A stretch of DNA of 64,000 nt, from contig DATGIL010000066.1 in NCBI GenBank assembly GCA_035295745.1, positions 1-64,000 on the forward strand, written 5' to 3'. The notes beneath the pieces were generated by a model. It had not been told where the DNA came from, did not search any database, and was given only the letters and a program-made list of their open reading frames with translations. Positions within the stretch are counted from its first letter, which is position 1; every line of letters begins with the position of its first letter. Both the position numbers and the translations under genes were made by a program. Origin of the DNA: JAIQFL01 sp035295745 (lineage in GTDB: Bacteria > Acidobacteriota > Terriglobia > Bryobacterales > Bryobacteraceae). This document shows positions 34,360-44,029 of the stretch, in pieces.

Positions 34360-35093
34360 TTGTGGATGACGAACCGCTGGCCAGGACCGTCATTCGTAAC
34401 CACCTGCGGGCTCACTCGGGCGTGGAAATCGCGGCCGAATGCGAGAGTGGCTCTGTAGCTATCGCTGCAATCTCCTCTCTGGCGCCGGACCTGATCTTCC
34501 TGGACGTGCAAATGCCGGAAATCGACGGCTTTGGCGTGATCGAGGCAATTGGACCCGAGCGTCAGCCGGGAATCGTCTTTGTGACTGCCTTCGATCAGTA
34601 TGCCGTTAGGGCGTTTGAAGTACACGCGTTGGACTACCTGTTGAAGCCCTTCGACCGCGAGCGCTTTGACGCGGCATTCGCGCATGCACGTCAGAGCATG
34701 CGCCGGCACGACTGGGCAGACCGGCTCTCCTCCCTGGTACTCCAAACGCGCGGGCAGCACCTGGAGCGATTCATCGTCCGCGACGCCGGACGGGTCTTTT
34801 TTCTTCCGGCTGGCGAGATCGACTGGATCGAGGCCCAGGGCAATTACGTCAAGCTCCATGGCGGCGGCCGGACGCATCTGCTTCGTGAGGCCATGGGCGC
34901 GCTGGAGAGTCGTTTGGATCCGCGCCGTTTCCGCCGCATCCACCGGTCCAGCATCGTCAACCTCGACGCGATACGCGAACTGCGCCCCTGCTTCCACGGC
35001 GACTACGAGGTCCTGCTTCGAGATGGGACAGTGTTGAAGCTGAGCCATCGCCTGCGTTCGAACCTGGAACAGGACGCTGCCGGCGTTCTATAG
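34347..35093 (+). CDS. LytTR-type response regulator
   Basis: The 248-residue protein has a receiver domain (1-125) with acidic pocket D7-D8, the phospho-acceptor Asp53 in F-L-D-V-Q-M-P-E-I-D-G, Thr in V-T-A-F-D and Lys in L-L-K-P-F, and a C-terminal LytTR DNA-binding domain (about 145-245: D-W-I-E-A-Q-G-N-Y-V-K-L, R-F-R-R-I-H-R-S-S-I-V-N-L). It overlaps the kinase gene by 13 bases and is its probable partner. LytTR regulators bind direct repeats in target promoters; no target can be assigned, though the DUF5996 gene starts 15 bases downstream. Confidence 0.92.
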   Translation: MRVLIVDDEPLARTVIRNHLRAHSGVEIAAECESGSVAIAAISSLAPDLIFLDVQMPEIDGFGVIEAIGPERQPGIVFVTAFDQYAVRAFEVHALDYLLKPFDRERFDAAFAHARQSMRRHDWADRLSSLVLQTRGQHLERFIVRDAGRVFFLPAGEIDWIEAQGNYVKLHGGGRTHLLREAMGALESRLDPRRFRRIHRSSIVNLDAIRELRPCFHGDYEVLLRDGTVLKLSHRLRSNLEQDAAGVL

Positions 35094-35108
35094 TCAATCC
35101 AGGGACAT

Positions 35109-36056
35109 ATGCAACCCAATGAACTCTATCGGCCGGCGAGCCTCGACGAGGTGTGGCCGGCACTGCCTCAAGGAGCGTGGAGTGGAAGCTGTGCCGCACT
35201 GCACCTTTGGACCCAGATCGTCGGCAAGGTGCGGCTGGCACTCACGCCCGCCGTCAATCACACATGGAACGTGCCGCTCTACCCCACCATTCGCGGCCTG
35301 ACGACGTCGCCCATGCCACACGGCCAGCGCTTTTTGCAGATCGATTTCGACTTCATCTCACATCTGCTGGTATTGCAGACCAGTGACGGCAAACGCGCCT
35401 CGATCGATCTGAGGCCCATGGCAGTAGCAACTTTCTATCGAGAGGTGATGGCCGCGCTCGATCGTCTGGAGGCGCCTGTCCCGATCTGGGCAATGCCATG
35501 CGAAATCGCGCAGGCCGTTCCCTTCGATCAGGATCTCACCGAACGAGAGTACAACCCTGAGTATGTGCAGCGGTTCTGGCGAATTCTGATGCAATCCACT
35601 CGGGTCTTCCATGTATTCCGCGCCCGCTTTACGGGCAAAGTGAGCCCGGTCCATCTCTTTTGGGGAGCGCTCGATCTGGCTTGCACGCGCTTTTCCGGCC
35701 GCACCGCGCCGGAGCATCCGAGCATGCCGGGATTGCCGGATCGCGTAACCCGCGACGCCTATTCTCACGAAGTCAGCAGTTGCGGGTTCTGGCCTGGAGC
35801 GCCCGGCATTGAGGCGATGTTCTATAGCTATGCATACCCGGAACCGGCTGGTTACGCGACAAGTGCGATCGCTCCCGCCGGGGCTTCATTCAGCCCGCAA
35901 TTGGGGGAGTTCGTGCTGCCTTACGAGCAGATGCGCCAGTCGGCAGATCCAGATTCGGCTCTGCTTCAATTCTTACAGAGCACCTACGAAGCTGCTGCCA
36001 ACTGTGCCCACTGGGACCGTACCGCCCTTGAGGTCGCGGCGACTCCTGCACCTTGA
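35109..36056 (+). CDS. DUF5996-family protein
   Basis: The 315-residue cytosolic protein matches the DUF5996 pattern: W-P-A-L-P-Q-G-A-W near the start, T-L-H-L-W-T-Q-I-V-G-K-V-R-L-like block (here A-L-H-L-W-T-Q-I-V-G-K-V-R-L), H-T-W-N-V-P-L-Y-P-T-I-R-G-L, and later P-V-H-L-F-W-G-A-L-D-L-A-C-T-R-F-S-G-R and a C-terminal A-F-Y-S-Y-A-like Y-S-Y-A-Y-P-E-P. The function of the family is not known. It begins 15 bases after the response regulator and is likely in the same transcript. Confidence 0.85.
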   Translation: MQPNELYRPASLDEVWPALPQGAWSGSCAALHLWTQIVGKVRLALTPAVNHTWNVPLYPTIRGLTTSPMPHGQRFLQIDFDFISHLLVLQTSDGKRASIDLRPMAVATFYREVMAALDRLEAPVPIWAMPCEIAQAVPFDQDLTEREYNPEYVQRFWRILMQSTRVFHVFRARFTGKVSPVHLFWGALDLACTRFSGRTAPEHPSMPGLPDRVTRDAYSHEVSSCGFWPGAPGIEAMFYSYAYPEPAGYATSAIAPAGASFSPQLGEFVLPYEQMRQSADPDSALLQFLQSTYEAAANCAHWDRTALEVAATPAP

Positions 36057-36195
36057 TGCACTCCACCTTACTCTTTGAGGCAAACTGATCTTGTTGAACA
36101 GTTAGTCCCCCAATACCCTTTCGCAACAACGCGCTGATCTGCCCCAATTCTGTCCGGTCGAACCGAGATGGTGGTCCCGGCGTGCCGGGAGTGCA

Positions 36196-38637
36196 CTACT
36201 CGTTCCGAAGTGCGATGGAGGGATCGATCCTGGCGGCGCGCCGCGCTGGCATCCAGCACGCCACGATCGCCACGAGCGTCAGGATCGCCGGAACCAGGAT
36301 AAAGGTCATCGCATCGCGGGCACTCACGACGAAGAGCATACTTTCCACAGTACGCGAGGCCGCTAGTGCCGCGGCCAGACCCAGCACCACGCCGAACGCG
36401 ACCAGGCGAATGCCCTCTCGCACCACCATCCTCTGCACGTCGCCCGATGTCGCCCCTAAAGCCATGCGCAGTCCGATCTCTCGTGTGCGCTGATGCACGG
36501 TATACGAGATCACGCCGTAGATCCCGATGATCGAAAGCGCGAGTGCCAGCGCTCCGAACACCAACAGCAGTCCGGCGCTCAAGCGCTGCGCCCAGAGTGT
36601 GTCGCGGATCATCAGGCTGGTGCTCTCGGGCTGCAGCAGGAGGTTGCGATCCAGCGACTGGAGCGCGTGGCCGACCGCTAACGCCATTGCCGCGGGGTCG
36701 CCCGCAGTCCGAATGTGGAGTACCGCGGTGGGAAAGTAATACTGCGCCAGCGCGAGATAGAGAAAAGCCTGCGGACGCTCTCCGATGGCCTGGTAGTTGG
36801 CGTTGCGCACCACACCAATCACCTCGGCCGGCGCCCGGTCCCCGGCAAAGTACAGGCGCTTGCCGATCGGATCCTCTCCCGGCCAAAAGTAGGCAGAGGC
36901 CGCGTCATTGATGATCGCGACGTGGGGGCTCGCCGCCGTGTCGCGATCTCCGATGTCGCGCCCGCGTAGAAGCGGGATCCCCACAGTTTGGAAGTAGCCG
37001 GGTCCCACCGCGGTCGCCAAGATATAACGTCCCGAAGACCCGCTGTTCTGTTCGGGGCCGTCCACCAGCACAGTGCGCGCCCCCGAAACGTGGAAAGGAG
37101 CATCCTTGGCGAGCGCCGCCGCGGTCACGCCTGGCACGCCCGAGGCCAGTTCCAGGGCGCGTTTCTGATACTCGCGCCCGCGAGCTTCGTCGTAGCCCTG
37201 GTTGGCGACGTTGAACGCGACGATTCCCAGGTGTGCCGCGTCAAAGCCCGGGTCGATTCGTCCCGCGTTCCAAATGCTGCGCAGGAATAGGCCCGCACCG
37301 ATCAGCGTGACCATCGCGAATGTCACTTGGCCCACCACGATCGCAGATCGCAAATTCCAACCGCCCACCCTTACCGCTGCCGTTGCCGATCGCTCTCTGA
37401 GGCTGGCCGCCAGGTCTGTCCGCGTGGCGCGGAGTGCCGGGGCGAGGCCGAAGAGAAAGCCCGTGGCCAGCGAGACCAACAGGGTGTACATCAGGATGCG
37501 GCCGTCCAGGTCGAGACGTAGTCCCGCGTGCGCCAGAATAGGCGGACGGAGTCCCCAAATCACATCGCGAGTCCAGCGCGCGAACAGCAATCCGGCGATT
37601 CCGCCCGTGAGGGCCAGCAGAACGCTCTCGGTGAGCAGTTGGCGGACGAGACGCCACCGGCTGGCGCCCAGGGCCAGCCGAACCGAAATCTCCTGCCCTC
37701 TTCCGGCAGCTTGCGCGAGCAACAGATTCGCCACGTTGGAACAGGCGATCAGCAGCACCAGTCCGGAGATGGTCATCAGCACGGCGACCCCATTCGCCAA
37801 CACCGCGCGGGTCTCAGGAGCGAGAGCCGCTTGCGCAATCGAGGTGAGCCGGACCCGCCGGCTTCCATTCTCGACGGGATAGAGGCGCTCGAGTTCTTCT
37901 GCCACACTGCCTAAATCGATTTCCGCCTGCGATCTTGTGACGCCCCGCCGCAAGCGCCCCGCGACGGCGAATATCAGTGCGCGCCGCTCAGTGACCCACG
38001 CGGGGTTGGGGTACAGTTGCGGGTACATCATGATCGGCACCCAGAGGTCGGCGGCGAACATCATGTTGAGGCCGCGAAAGTCTGGTGGTGCGACTCCGAT
38101 GATGTCGAATGTGCGTCCATTGAGATGGATGGTGCGGGAGAGGATTGCCGGATCGCTTCCGAATTGGCGGGCCCAAAGTCCGTAGCTCAGGACCGCCACC
38201 GGCGCCACACCGGGAGTAGCGTCTTCTTCTTGACGAAACGAACGCCCCACTACCGGTTTCACGCCAAGCGTCGAAAAGTAGTTCCCGGTAACGAGTTGCG
38301 CCATCAGCAACTGGGGATCGCCGTGGCCCGTCAGGTTAACGGAGAGGGTGGTGTAAAGCGCCAGGGACGAGAAGGCGTGGTTACGGTCGCGGTAGTCGAC
38401 GTAGTTGGGGTAGGAGCATTGCAGAAGGCCAGGACTGCGCGCGTCAACGGTTGACACTGCCGCCAAAGCCGAGGGATCTTCGACGGAAAGCGAACGCAGC
38501 ATGACGGCATTCACCATTGTGAAGATGGCGGTGTTCGCGCCGGTTCCCAACGCTAGCGACGCCAACGCGATCGCGGTCATTCCGCGGTTCTTGATCAGTG
38601 CCCGAAGGGCAAATCGCAGGTCCGCCAAGAGCCCCAT
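36196..38637 (-). CDS. ADOP-type orphan ABC permease
   Basis: The 813-residue inner-membrane protein is a MacB/FtsX permease duplicated within one chain: an N-terminal helix (A-L-A-S-L-A-L-G-T-G-A-N-T-A-I-F), a MacB-type periplasmic domain, three helices, a linker of helices in the middle (about 360-450), then a second periplasmic domain and three more helices with T-R-E-I-G-L-R-M-A-L-G-A near the end. This is the acidobacterial duplicated orphan permease family, which has no fused ATPase. The ATG at 38637 is taken because the promoter boxes at 38659-38688 would overlap an upstream start. No PadR gene is adjacent, unlike the second ADOP gene at 53838. Confidence 0.88.
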   Translation of the reverse strand: MGLLADLRFALRALIKNRGMTAIALASLALGTGANTAIFTMVNAVMLRSLSVEDPSALAAVSTVDARSPGLLQCSYPNYVDYRDRNHAFSSLALYTTLSVNLTGHGDPQLLMAQLVTGNYFSTLGVKPVVGRSFRQEEDATPGVAPVAVLSYGLWARQFGSDPAILSRTIHLNGRTFDIIGVAPPDFRGLNMMFAADLWVPIMMYPQLYPNPAWVTERRALIFAVAGRLRRGVTRSQAEIDLGSVAEELERLYPVENGSRRVRLTSIAQAALAPETRAVLANGVAVLMTISGLVLLIACSNVANLLLAQAAGRGQEISVRLALGASRWRLVRQLLTESVLLALTGGIAGLLFARWTRDVIWGLRPPILAHAGLRLDLDGRILMYTLLVSLATGFLFGLAPALRATRTDLAASLRERSATAAVRVGGWNLRSAIVVGQVTFAMVTLIGAGLFLRSIWNAGRIDPGFDAAHLGIVAFNVANQGYDEARGREYQKRALELASGVPGVTAAALAKDAPFHVSGARTVLVDGPEQNSGSSGRYILATAVGPGYFQTVGIPLLRGRDIGDRDTAASPHVAIINDAASAYFWPGEDPIGKRLYFAGDRAPAEVIGVVRNANYQAIGERPQAFLYLALAQYYFPTAVLHIRTAGDPAAMALAVGHALQSLDRNLLLQPESTSLMIRDTLWAQRLSAGLLLVFGALALALSIIGIYGVISYTVHQRTREIGLRMALGATSGDVQRMVVREGIRLVAFGVVLGLAAALAASRTVESMLFVVSARDAMTFILVPAILTLVAIVACWMPARRAARIDPSIALRNE

Positions 38638-38658
38638 GTCACCCGTGCGGGATAGCAC

Positions 38659-38688
38659 AGTATATAACAGCGCTCGACGCAACGTTAA
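38659..38688 (-). promoter_or_regulatory. Probable promoter of the ADOP permease gene
   Basis: On the minus strand TTAACG (38683-38688) and TATACT (38659-38664) are separated by 18 bases. Transcription would begin near 38652, about 15 bases before the ATG at 38637, and this favours that start over the ATG at 38682. Confidence 0.5.
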
Positions 38689-39097
38689 TTTTGCAGTTTT
38701 GGGTGCTGCTCATGTCATAGGTGAAGAATTTCAATCTAGCTTCATGATTACAAGGGATCTACGGATTTTGATCACAAGCAACACTTTCACTTCAGGTATC
38801 GGTTTAGCTTTGGGGAAATTATCATCCGCTGGCCCCCAAACCGAGCGGGAAAAGCGGTCGATGTCCACTTGGTAATTCACTAAAAGGAATGAGCTTAAGG
38901 GCCGCGATGAGCATTCTTAGCTTCCGGGTACGCTTCAACCAGTACTGTAGATCCGGCCAAATGTGATGGAACGCAGCCATGGGTGGTGGTTTTCGGCCAC
39001 CACCGAGCTTGCTCAACACACTAAAGTTGCTGATTTTAAAATGGTTCCCGTTTGGTACTCGTGTTGCACCCGATCTGTCGTGCTTGGGAAATCAGCC
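38689..39097. other. AT-richer divergent intergenic region
   Basis: About 400 bases upstream of both the ADOP permease and the FecR protein genes are richer in A and T than the surroundings. I find no gene here and no clear operator; short frames in it have no recognisable product. Confidence 0.4.
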
Positions 39098-41011
39098 ATG
39101 AGACGGTTGTTGCAGTACCGGTTATTCGCCTCGGCCGGAATACTTCTATGCGCCGCTGGTCTGTTCTCTCCGGTGCGCGCCCAAGACAATGCTGACGACT
39201 TGCAACGTGGAGTTGCCCGTATCAGCCTCATGAATGGCGAGGTGTCAGTGCGGCGCGGCGATTCAGGAGAATGGGTCGCAGGTGTGATCAATGCGCCTCT
39301 CATGTCGGATGATCGTATCTCGACCGGTCCCAATTCCCGGGCCGAAGTAGAGTTCGACGCATCCAATATACTGCGTATCGGCGGCACGGTGGAGCTGCGG
39401 TTGACCCAACTGGAAGCAGCCCGCTATCAGATGGAACTTGCCCGCGGGACCGTCACCTTTCGGGTGTTGCGTCCCTCCAGCGTAAGTGTTGAAGTAGATA
39501 CTCCGAGCATCTCCATAAGGCCATCGAAACAAGGCATTTATCGTATCACTGTGAATGAGGCAGGGGAGACTGAAGTATCCACTCGCGCGGGCGAAGTAGA
39601 AGTCTTTACGCCGCGTGGTTCGCAATGGGTGGGGCAGGGCCAGACGTTGATGGCGCGGGGCACCGCTGCCGACGCCGAGTTTCAGATTGTCAACGCCATC
39701 CCGATGGACGACTGGGATCGTTGGAATGAAAGCCGCGATCAAGTGCTGCTGCAGTCGAACAGCTACCAATATGTCCCCGCTGGAGAATATGGCGCCGAAG
39801 ATCTGGATTCCTACGGTGTGTGGACTGAGGTCCCGCCGTATGGCCGCGTCTGGAGACCCACCGTGGCGATCGGGCCCGACTGGGCCCCTTATCGTAGCGG
39901 CCGCTGGGTCTGGGAGGATTGGTATGGCTGGACATGGGTGAGCTATGAACCGTGGGGTTGGGCTCCTTACCACTATGGCCGTTGGTTCAACCAGCCGGGC
40001 TTTGGTTGGTGCTGGTATCCGGGCGGATTGGGCGTCCGGCACTATTGGTCGCCGGGACTCGTTGCCTTTTTCGGCTACGGCCCGGGGCTCGGGGTGGGGT
40101 TTGGATTCGGCAACGTTGGTTGGGTTCCGCTGGCGCCGTTTGAAGTCTTTCGCCCTTGGTGGGGGCGGACTTTCTACGGACGCGCCGGATTCGATCGTCT
40201 AAGCATCAGTAACGCAAACATCACCGGTATCTATCGCAATGCCCGTTTCAATGGAATCTCGGGAGTCAACGCGGCTGATTTCCGGAACGGCAGATTCAGC
40301 GGCGTTTCGCGGGTTTCGGGCGAGCAGGTGCGCGAAGCAGGATTGTTCCGCGGCCAGACGCCGATGCGGCCGACTGCGGCCAACACACACTTCTCAGATC
40401 GTGGGGTAGCCCATGTTCCGCAGAGCAGTGCGAACAGCCGGTTCTTCACCCATCAACAGCCGAGTCCGGTGTCGCGAGTTCCATTTTCGCAGCAAGCTGG
40501 ACTGGCTCCGGGAAATCGCGGAGGCACTGAGGCGTTCAATCGTGGTAACGGTTCAGGTTCGGGCGGACGCGAGAGTATTCCGCAGGGCACGGGTCGCGCG
40601 CAGGCACCGCAGGCCGGTGTGACCAGGCCGCAGAACCCGTCGAATTCCAGTTCCGGTAGCTGGCAGCGCTTTGGGGAACCGACTCGCAATTCGGCGCCGC
40701 GTAGCGGGACAGGCTCGGGTTTCGGAACCGCTGCCCCGAACCGCGCGTTCGAGAGTCCGCGGTCGCAGACCACCGGCGGGAGCGAGTCGAACCGCGGCGA
40801 CTTCCAGCGCTTTGGCCAGCCCAGCGGTTCGTCCCGGTCGCCGTCTCCGAGTTACAGTGCGCCGCGCTCCAGTTCGCCTAGTGCGCCGAGCGCGCCGCGA
40901 TCGAGCCCCAGCGGCGGTGGAGGCGGCGGAAGTCGCTCCTCGGGCGGGGGTGGCGGAGGCCACTCGTCCGGCGGCGGCGGTGGCGGCCACAGCAGCGGCG
41001 GGCATCGCTAA
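39098..41011 (+). CDS. FecR-domain protein with DUF6600 aromatic repeats and Gly-rich tail
   Basis: This 637-residue protein has a signal peptide (L-F-A-S-A-G-I-L-L-C-A-A-G-L-F), a FecR domain (about 35-170) of the type that binds ligands or sensors at the envelope, then a DUF6600 region of W/Y/G-rich repeats (W-A-P-Y-R-S-G-R-W-V-W-E-D-W, then W-G-W-A-P-Y-H-Y-G-R-W, about 235-330). The remainder is low complexity, with N-, G-, S- and P-rich stretches and a poly-Gly end interrupted by S-S-G-G and H-S-S. The ATG at 39098 puts the signal peptide at the N-terminus; the frame is open upstream. It may be a surface or cell-wall-binding protein. A strong terminator follows. Confidence 0.8.
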   Translation: MRRLLQYRLFASAGILLCAAGLFSPVRAQDNADDLQRGVARISLMNGEVSVRRGDSGEWVAGVINAPLMSDDRISTGPNSRAEVEFDASNILRIGGTVELRLTQLEAARYQMELARGTVTFRVLRPSSVSVEVDTPSISIRPSKQGIYRITVNEAGETEVSTRAGEVEVFTPRGSQWVGQGQTLMARGTAADAEFQIVNAIPMDDWDRWNESRDQVLLQSNSYQYVPAGEYGAEDLDSYGVWTEVPPYGRVWRPTVAIGPDWAPYRSGRWVWEDWYGWTWVSYEPWGWAPYHYGRWFNQPGFGWCWYPGGLGVRHYWSPGLVAFFGYGPGLGVGFGFGNVGWVPLAPFEVFRPWWGRTFYGRAGFDRLSISNANITGIYRNARFNGISGVNAADFRNGRFSGVSRVSGEQVREAGLFRGQTPMRPTAANTHFSDRGVAHVPQSSANSRFFTHQQPSPVSRVPFSQQAGLAPGNRGGTEAFNRGNGSGSGGRESIPQGTGRAQAPQAGVTRPQNPSNSSSGSWQRFGEPTRNSAPRSGTGSGFGTAAPNRAFESPRSQTTGGSESNRGDFQRFGQPSGSSRSPSPSYSAPRSSSPSAPSAPRSSPSGGGGGGSRSSGGGGGGHSSGGGGGGHSSGGHR

Positions 41012-41044
41012 GAGTTTCCTTTCGGCCATCAGTTTCTTCCCATG

Positions 41045-41082
41045 GGCCCGATCCCATTCAGCGGGGATTGGGCCTTTTTTTT
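41045..41082 (+). terminator. Intrinsic terminator of the FecR/DUF6600 gene
   Basis: An 11-bp stem with one G-T wobble, ggcccgatccc paired with ggggattgggcc, has a loop of about 7-8 bases and is followed directly by eight T. It lies 33 bases after the stop at 41011. Confidence 0.9.
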
Positions 41083-41168
41083 GCATTGAGATCGCTGCCC
41101 TCATGAGCTTCCTCCTTCTGGCACCGCATCCGCCCCACGCGCAATCGCCTCGTTGATCAGGCGGGCAG

Positions 41169-42047
41169 TCATGCTCCGGCAAGATCCTCGCGAACGACGT
41201 CGCGAGCTGCTTTGTCTTCACGAAGCCCGAGGAAACGCGAGTGCCGGAGTTTTCCGTGAGAGGTCCACTCGATGAAAGCGACCTGCACCACGATTTCGGG
41301 ACGTACCCAATGAGCCCTGATGCGCGGCAGTCCCTCGGCCTTGGTGAATGGGGATTTGGGGATCTCGATCGCATCCAGGCGTGCGCGCAGTTCCATCAGA
41401 AGGCGCGTGTCGAAGCCCGTGCCCACCTTGCCGGCGAAGTGAAACTCGTCCTGCTGGAAGTAGCCCACCAGGAGAGCGCCGAGGCCGGCCCGCGTGCCTT
41501 GCGGATCGGTAAACCCGCCGACCACCAGTTCCTGCGAAGCTTCGCATTTCATCTTGAGCCAGTGCGGAGAGCGCCGGTGTTCGTAAACCGAATCGCGCCT
41601 CTTGGCTATGACGCCTTCCCATCCCTCCTGGCAGGCGCGCTCCCATGGTTTCGAATCGTCGAGCCGGGGGACGTACTCGAGCGGCGGCTGAAGAGGCAAT
41701 GACTGCAATAGCACCCGGCGCTCGGTCAGCGGAAGGGACATCACGTCGCGGCCGTCCATCCACATCACGTCGAAGATGTGATACCGGTTTCCCGCCTTGC
41801 CCCAGGTGATCTCGCCATCGAGGATGAGTTGGGCGCTGGGCAATTGCGCTATGGCATTGGCGATGGACGGCAAGGTTTGCGGGAGCCGGTTGCGAGAGAA
41901 GAGTTGGACGCTGGCGCCGTTCTTGAAGGCGAGCAGGCGGATGCCATCGAATTTGCGCTCGAAAATCCAGTCGGGTCCGGTGAATCGTTCCTGGGTGAGA
42001 GTCGCGGCCATCGGTTCTACCCATTCCGGGAAAGGCAGGTTCGACAT
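41169..42047 (-). CDS. ATP-dependent DNA ligase, LigD ligase-domain type
   Basis: The 292-residue enzyme is the catalytic and OB part of the ATP-dependent ligases that serve non-homologous end joining. The nucleotidyl-lysine motif is F-E-R-K-F-D-G-I-R with Lys32. Further conserved parts are L-I-L-D-G-E-I-T, H-I-F-D-V-M-W-M-D-G, E-G-W-E-G-V-I-A-K-R, W-L-K-M-K and, in the OB domain, K-V-G-T-G-F and W-V-R-P-E-I-V-V-Q-V-A-F. The usual LigD polymerase and nuclease domains are absent and no Ku gene is adjacent, so it is a stand-alone ligase. A good start is ATG 42047. It is convergent with the FecR gene. Confidence 0.88.
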   Translation of the reverse strand: MSNLPFPEWVEPMAATLTQERFTGPDWIFERKFDGIRLLAFKNGASVQLFSRNRLPQTLPSIANAIAQLPSAQLILDGEITWGKAGNRYHIFDVMWMDGRDVMSLPLTERRVLLQSLPLQPPLEYVPRLDDSKPWERACQEGWEGVIAKRRDSVYEHRRSPHWLKMKCEASQELVVGGFTDPQGTRAGLGALLVGYFQQDEFHFAGKVGTGFDTRLLMELRARLDAIEIPKSPFTKAEGLPRIRAHWVRPEIVVQVAFIEWTSHGKLRHSRFLGLREDKAARDVVREDLAGA

Positions 42048-42178
42048 TCTGTATTTCAGGTTATACGGCGGCTGCGGCGTCTAAAGCTACAATGGAAAAC
42101 ACCAAGGAGCAGCCTTGCCGACTTACTGTAACGGCAAGGTCGGCCTCCACCGAAAACCCCGCCTGAGGAGGCAAAGGA

Positions 42179-44011
42179 TTGCGTATGACGAAATCCATTT
42201 TGCGTTCGATGTGGGCCCTTCCGCTCTTAGTGACGATTCCCGGCAATCTTGGCGCGCAGACCTCCACTAATACAGAGGAGCGAATCCAGCGCATTGTCAA
42301 TGCTCTTCCGCCCGCGATCCTCGTCAAGGGACACGCTGCGGAATCTCCGAAACTCGCTGAGCGTATGGCGGCCTTGCATGTCCCAGGCGTCAGCATCGCC
42401 TACATACACGACGGAAGGATTGAATGGGCACGCGGCTTCGGCGTGACTGCCATCGGAGGATCTCCGGTAACTCCAGATACGCTCTTCCAGGCCGCTTCCA
42501 TCAGTAAGCCGGTGGCCGCTATGGGCGTACTGCACCTGGTGCAGTCCGGAAAGCTCGATCTCGACACCGACATCAACCAATATTTGAAGTCGTGGAAGTT
42601 GCCGTCGAACGACTTCACCAAGACCACCAAGGTGACCCTGCGGCAACTCCTGACACACTCGGCGGGGTTGACGGTCCACGGCTTCGCTGGGTATGCGGCC
42701 GGAGAACCAATCCCCACCCTGGTTCAGGTTCTGAAAGGGGAGAAGCCCGCCAATAGCGATTCCATCCGCGTCGATACTGCACCCGGGACCATCTGGCGCT
42801 ATTCCGGAGGAGGGTATGAAGTCGCGCAGCAAATCGTGCAGGATACCACGGGCGAGCCGTTCCCGAAGTGGATGCACGATACAGTGCTCGGGCCTGTCGG
42901 CATGAGAGCAAGCACCTATGAGCAGCCTCTACCGCAGAATCGGCTGAAGGAAGCGGCCATGCCTTATCGCGGCGATGGAACGCCGGTCACCGGTGGACCC
43001 CACACCTATCCCGAGATGGCGGCGGCGGGACTCTGGACGACACCATCCGACCTGGCACGCTATGCGATCGAAGTGCAACGATCGCTGGTGGGCGCCTCGA
43101 ACCATGTTCTCTCCGTGGCGACCGTCAGGCAAATGCTGACTCCCGGTCTCAATCACCAGGGTTTGGGCCCCGGAACGGGCGGAACCGCTGAACATCCTTA
43201 CTTCACCCACGGCGGCGCGAATGAAGGCTATCGATGCAACCTGATCGCGTATAACGCGGGAGACGGCGTGGTCATCATGACGAACGGCGACAACGGCGGC
43301 GAGCTGGCCTCGGAGATTCTGCGCAGCGTGGCGCGCGAATACAACTGGCCCGATTTTCGGCCGGTGGAACATGCGGTCATCACCCCGGATCCAAAGGTGG
43401 TCGCGTCGTACGTAGGCGTCTATCGCAGCTCCCCGAGCAATTTCTTTGTCACGGGCGAGGGCGCCCACATTTATGGGCAACTCGGCAATCAGAGAAAGCT
43501 CGAGCTATTGCCGGAGAGTGACCACGAGTTTTTCGTGAAGGAAGTGAATGCTCAATTCACCTTCGAAACGGATGGGCAGGGAAAGGCAGCGCGCCTCATC
43601 CTGCATCAGAACGACACCGACGAGACTTTCACTCGTGCTGACGATGTCGAAGCAAAACGGATTGCGGATGAGGCAGCGGCCAGAGCGGAGGGGCTCGCGA
43701 GGCGAGTCAAGGAGCAAAAGGCGGCGCCGGGAAGCGAGGCCGCATTGCGACGCTTGATCGAGGAAATACAGCGCGGAGAGCCCGACTACTCCCGCATGAG
43801 CCCACCGTTTGCAGATATGACCCGGCGGGCATTACCCGACCTCAAGTCGACCTTGCAGGGCTGGGGCGCGTTGCAGACCATCGTGTTCAAAGGAGTCGGT
43901 CCCGCCGGACGCGACATCTTCCAAGTGAAATTCGAGAAAGGCGAGGCCGAATTCCGGATCGACTTGACACCCGACGGAAAAGTAGACAGCGTCAATTTCC
44001 GGGCGCAGTGA
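42179..44011 (+). CDS. Exported serine hydrolase of the beta-lactamase/PBP4-like (class C) family
   Basis: The 610-residue protein has a signal peptide and a penicillin-binding-like fold with S-x-x-K at S107-I-S-K110, Y-S-G at 208-210 (in place of Y-x-N) and H-G-G at 344-346 (in place of K-T-G), as in esterase and D-amino-peptidase relatives. A further C-terminal part (about 400-610) carries a beta-sandwich domain often seen in such enzymes and a helical linker of Glu, Arg and Ala. ggagg at 42167-42171 lies 7 bases before a TTG at 42179; an ATG in frame at 42185 is the alternative. The substrate (peptides, esters or beta-lactams) cannot be told. Confidence 0.85.
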   Translation: MRMTKSILRSMWALPLLVTIPGNLGAQTSTNTEERIQRIVNALPPAILVKGHAAESPKLAERMAALHVPGVSIAYIHDGRIEWARGFGVTAIGGSPVTPDTLFQAASISKPVAAMGVLHLVQSGKLDLDTDINQYLKSWKLPSNDFTKTTKVTLRQLLTHSAGLTVHGFAGYAAGEPIPTLVQVLKGEKPANSDSIRVDTAPGTIWRYSGGGYEVAQQIVQDTTGEPFPKWMHDTVLGPVGMRASTYEQPLPQNRLKEAAMPYRGDGTPVTGGPHTYPEMAAAGLWTTPSDLARYAIEVQRSLVGASNHVLSVATVRQMLTPGLNHQGLGPGTGGTAEHPYFTHGGANEGYRCNLIAYNAGDGVVIMTNGDNGGELASEILRSVAREYNWPDFRPVEHAVITPDPKVVASYVGVYRSSPSNFFVTGEGAHIYGQLGNQRKLELLPESDHEFFVKEVNAQFTFETDGQGKAARLILHQNDTDETFTRADDVEAKRIADEAAARAEGLARRVKEQKAAPGSEAALRRLIEEIQRGEPDYSRMSPPFADMTRRALPDLKSTLQGWGALQTIVFKGVGPAGRDIFQVKFEKGEAEFRIDLTPDGKVDSVNFRAQ

Positions 44012-44029
44012 ACGGGTGCAGCGCTCCGA

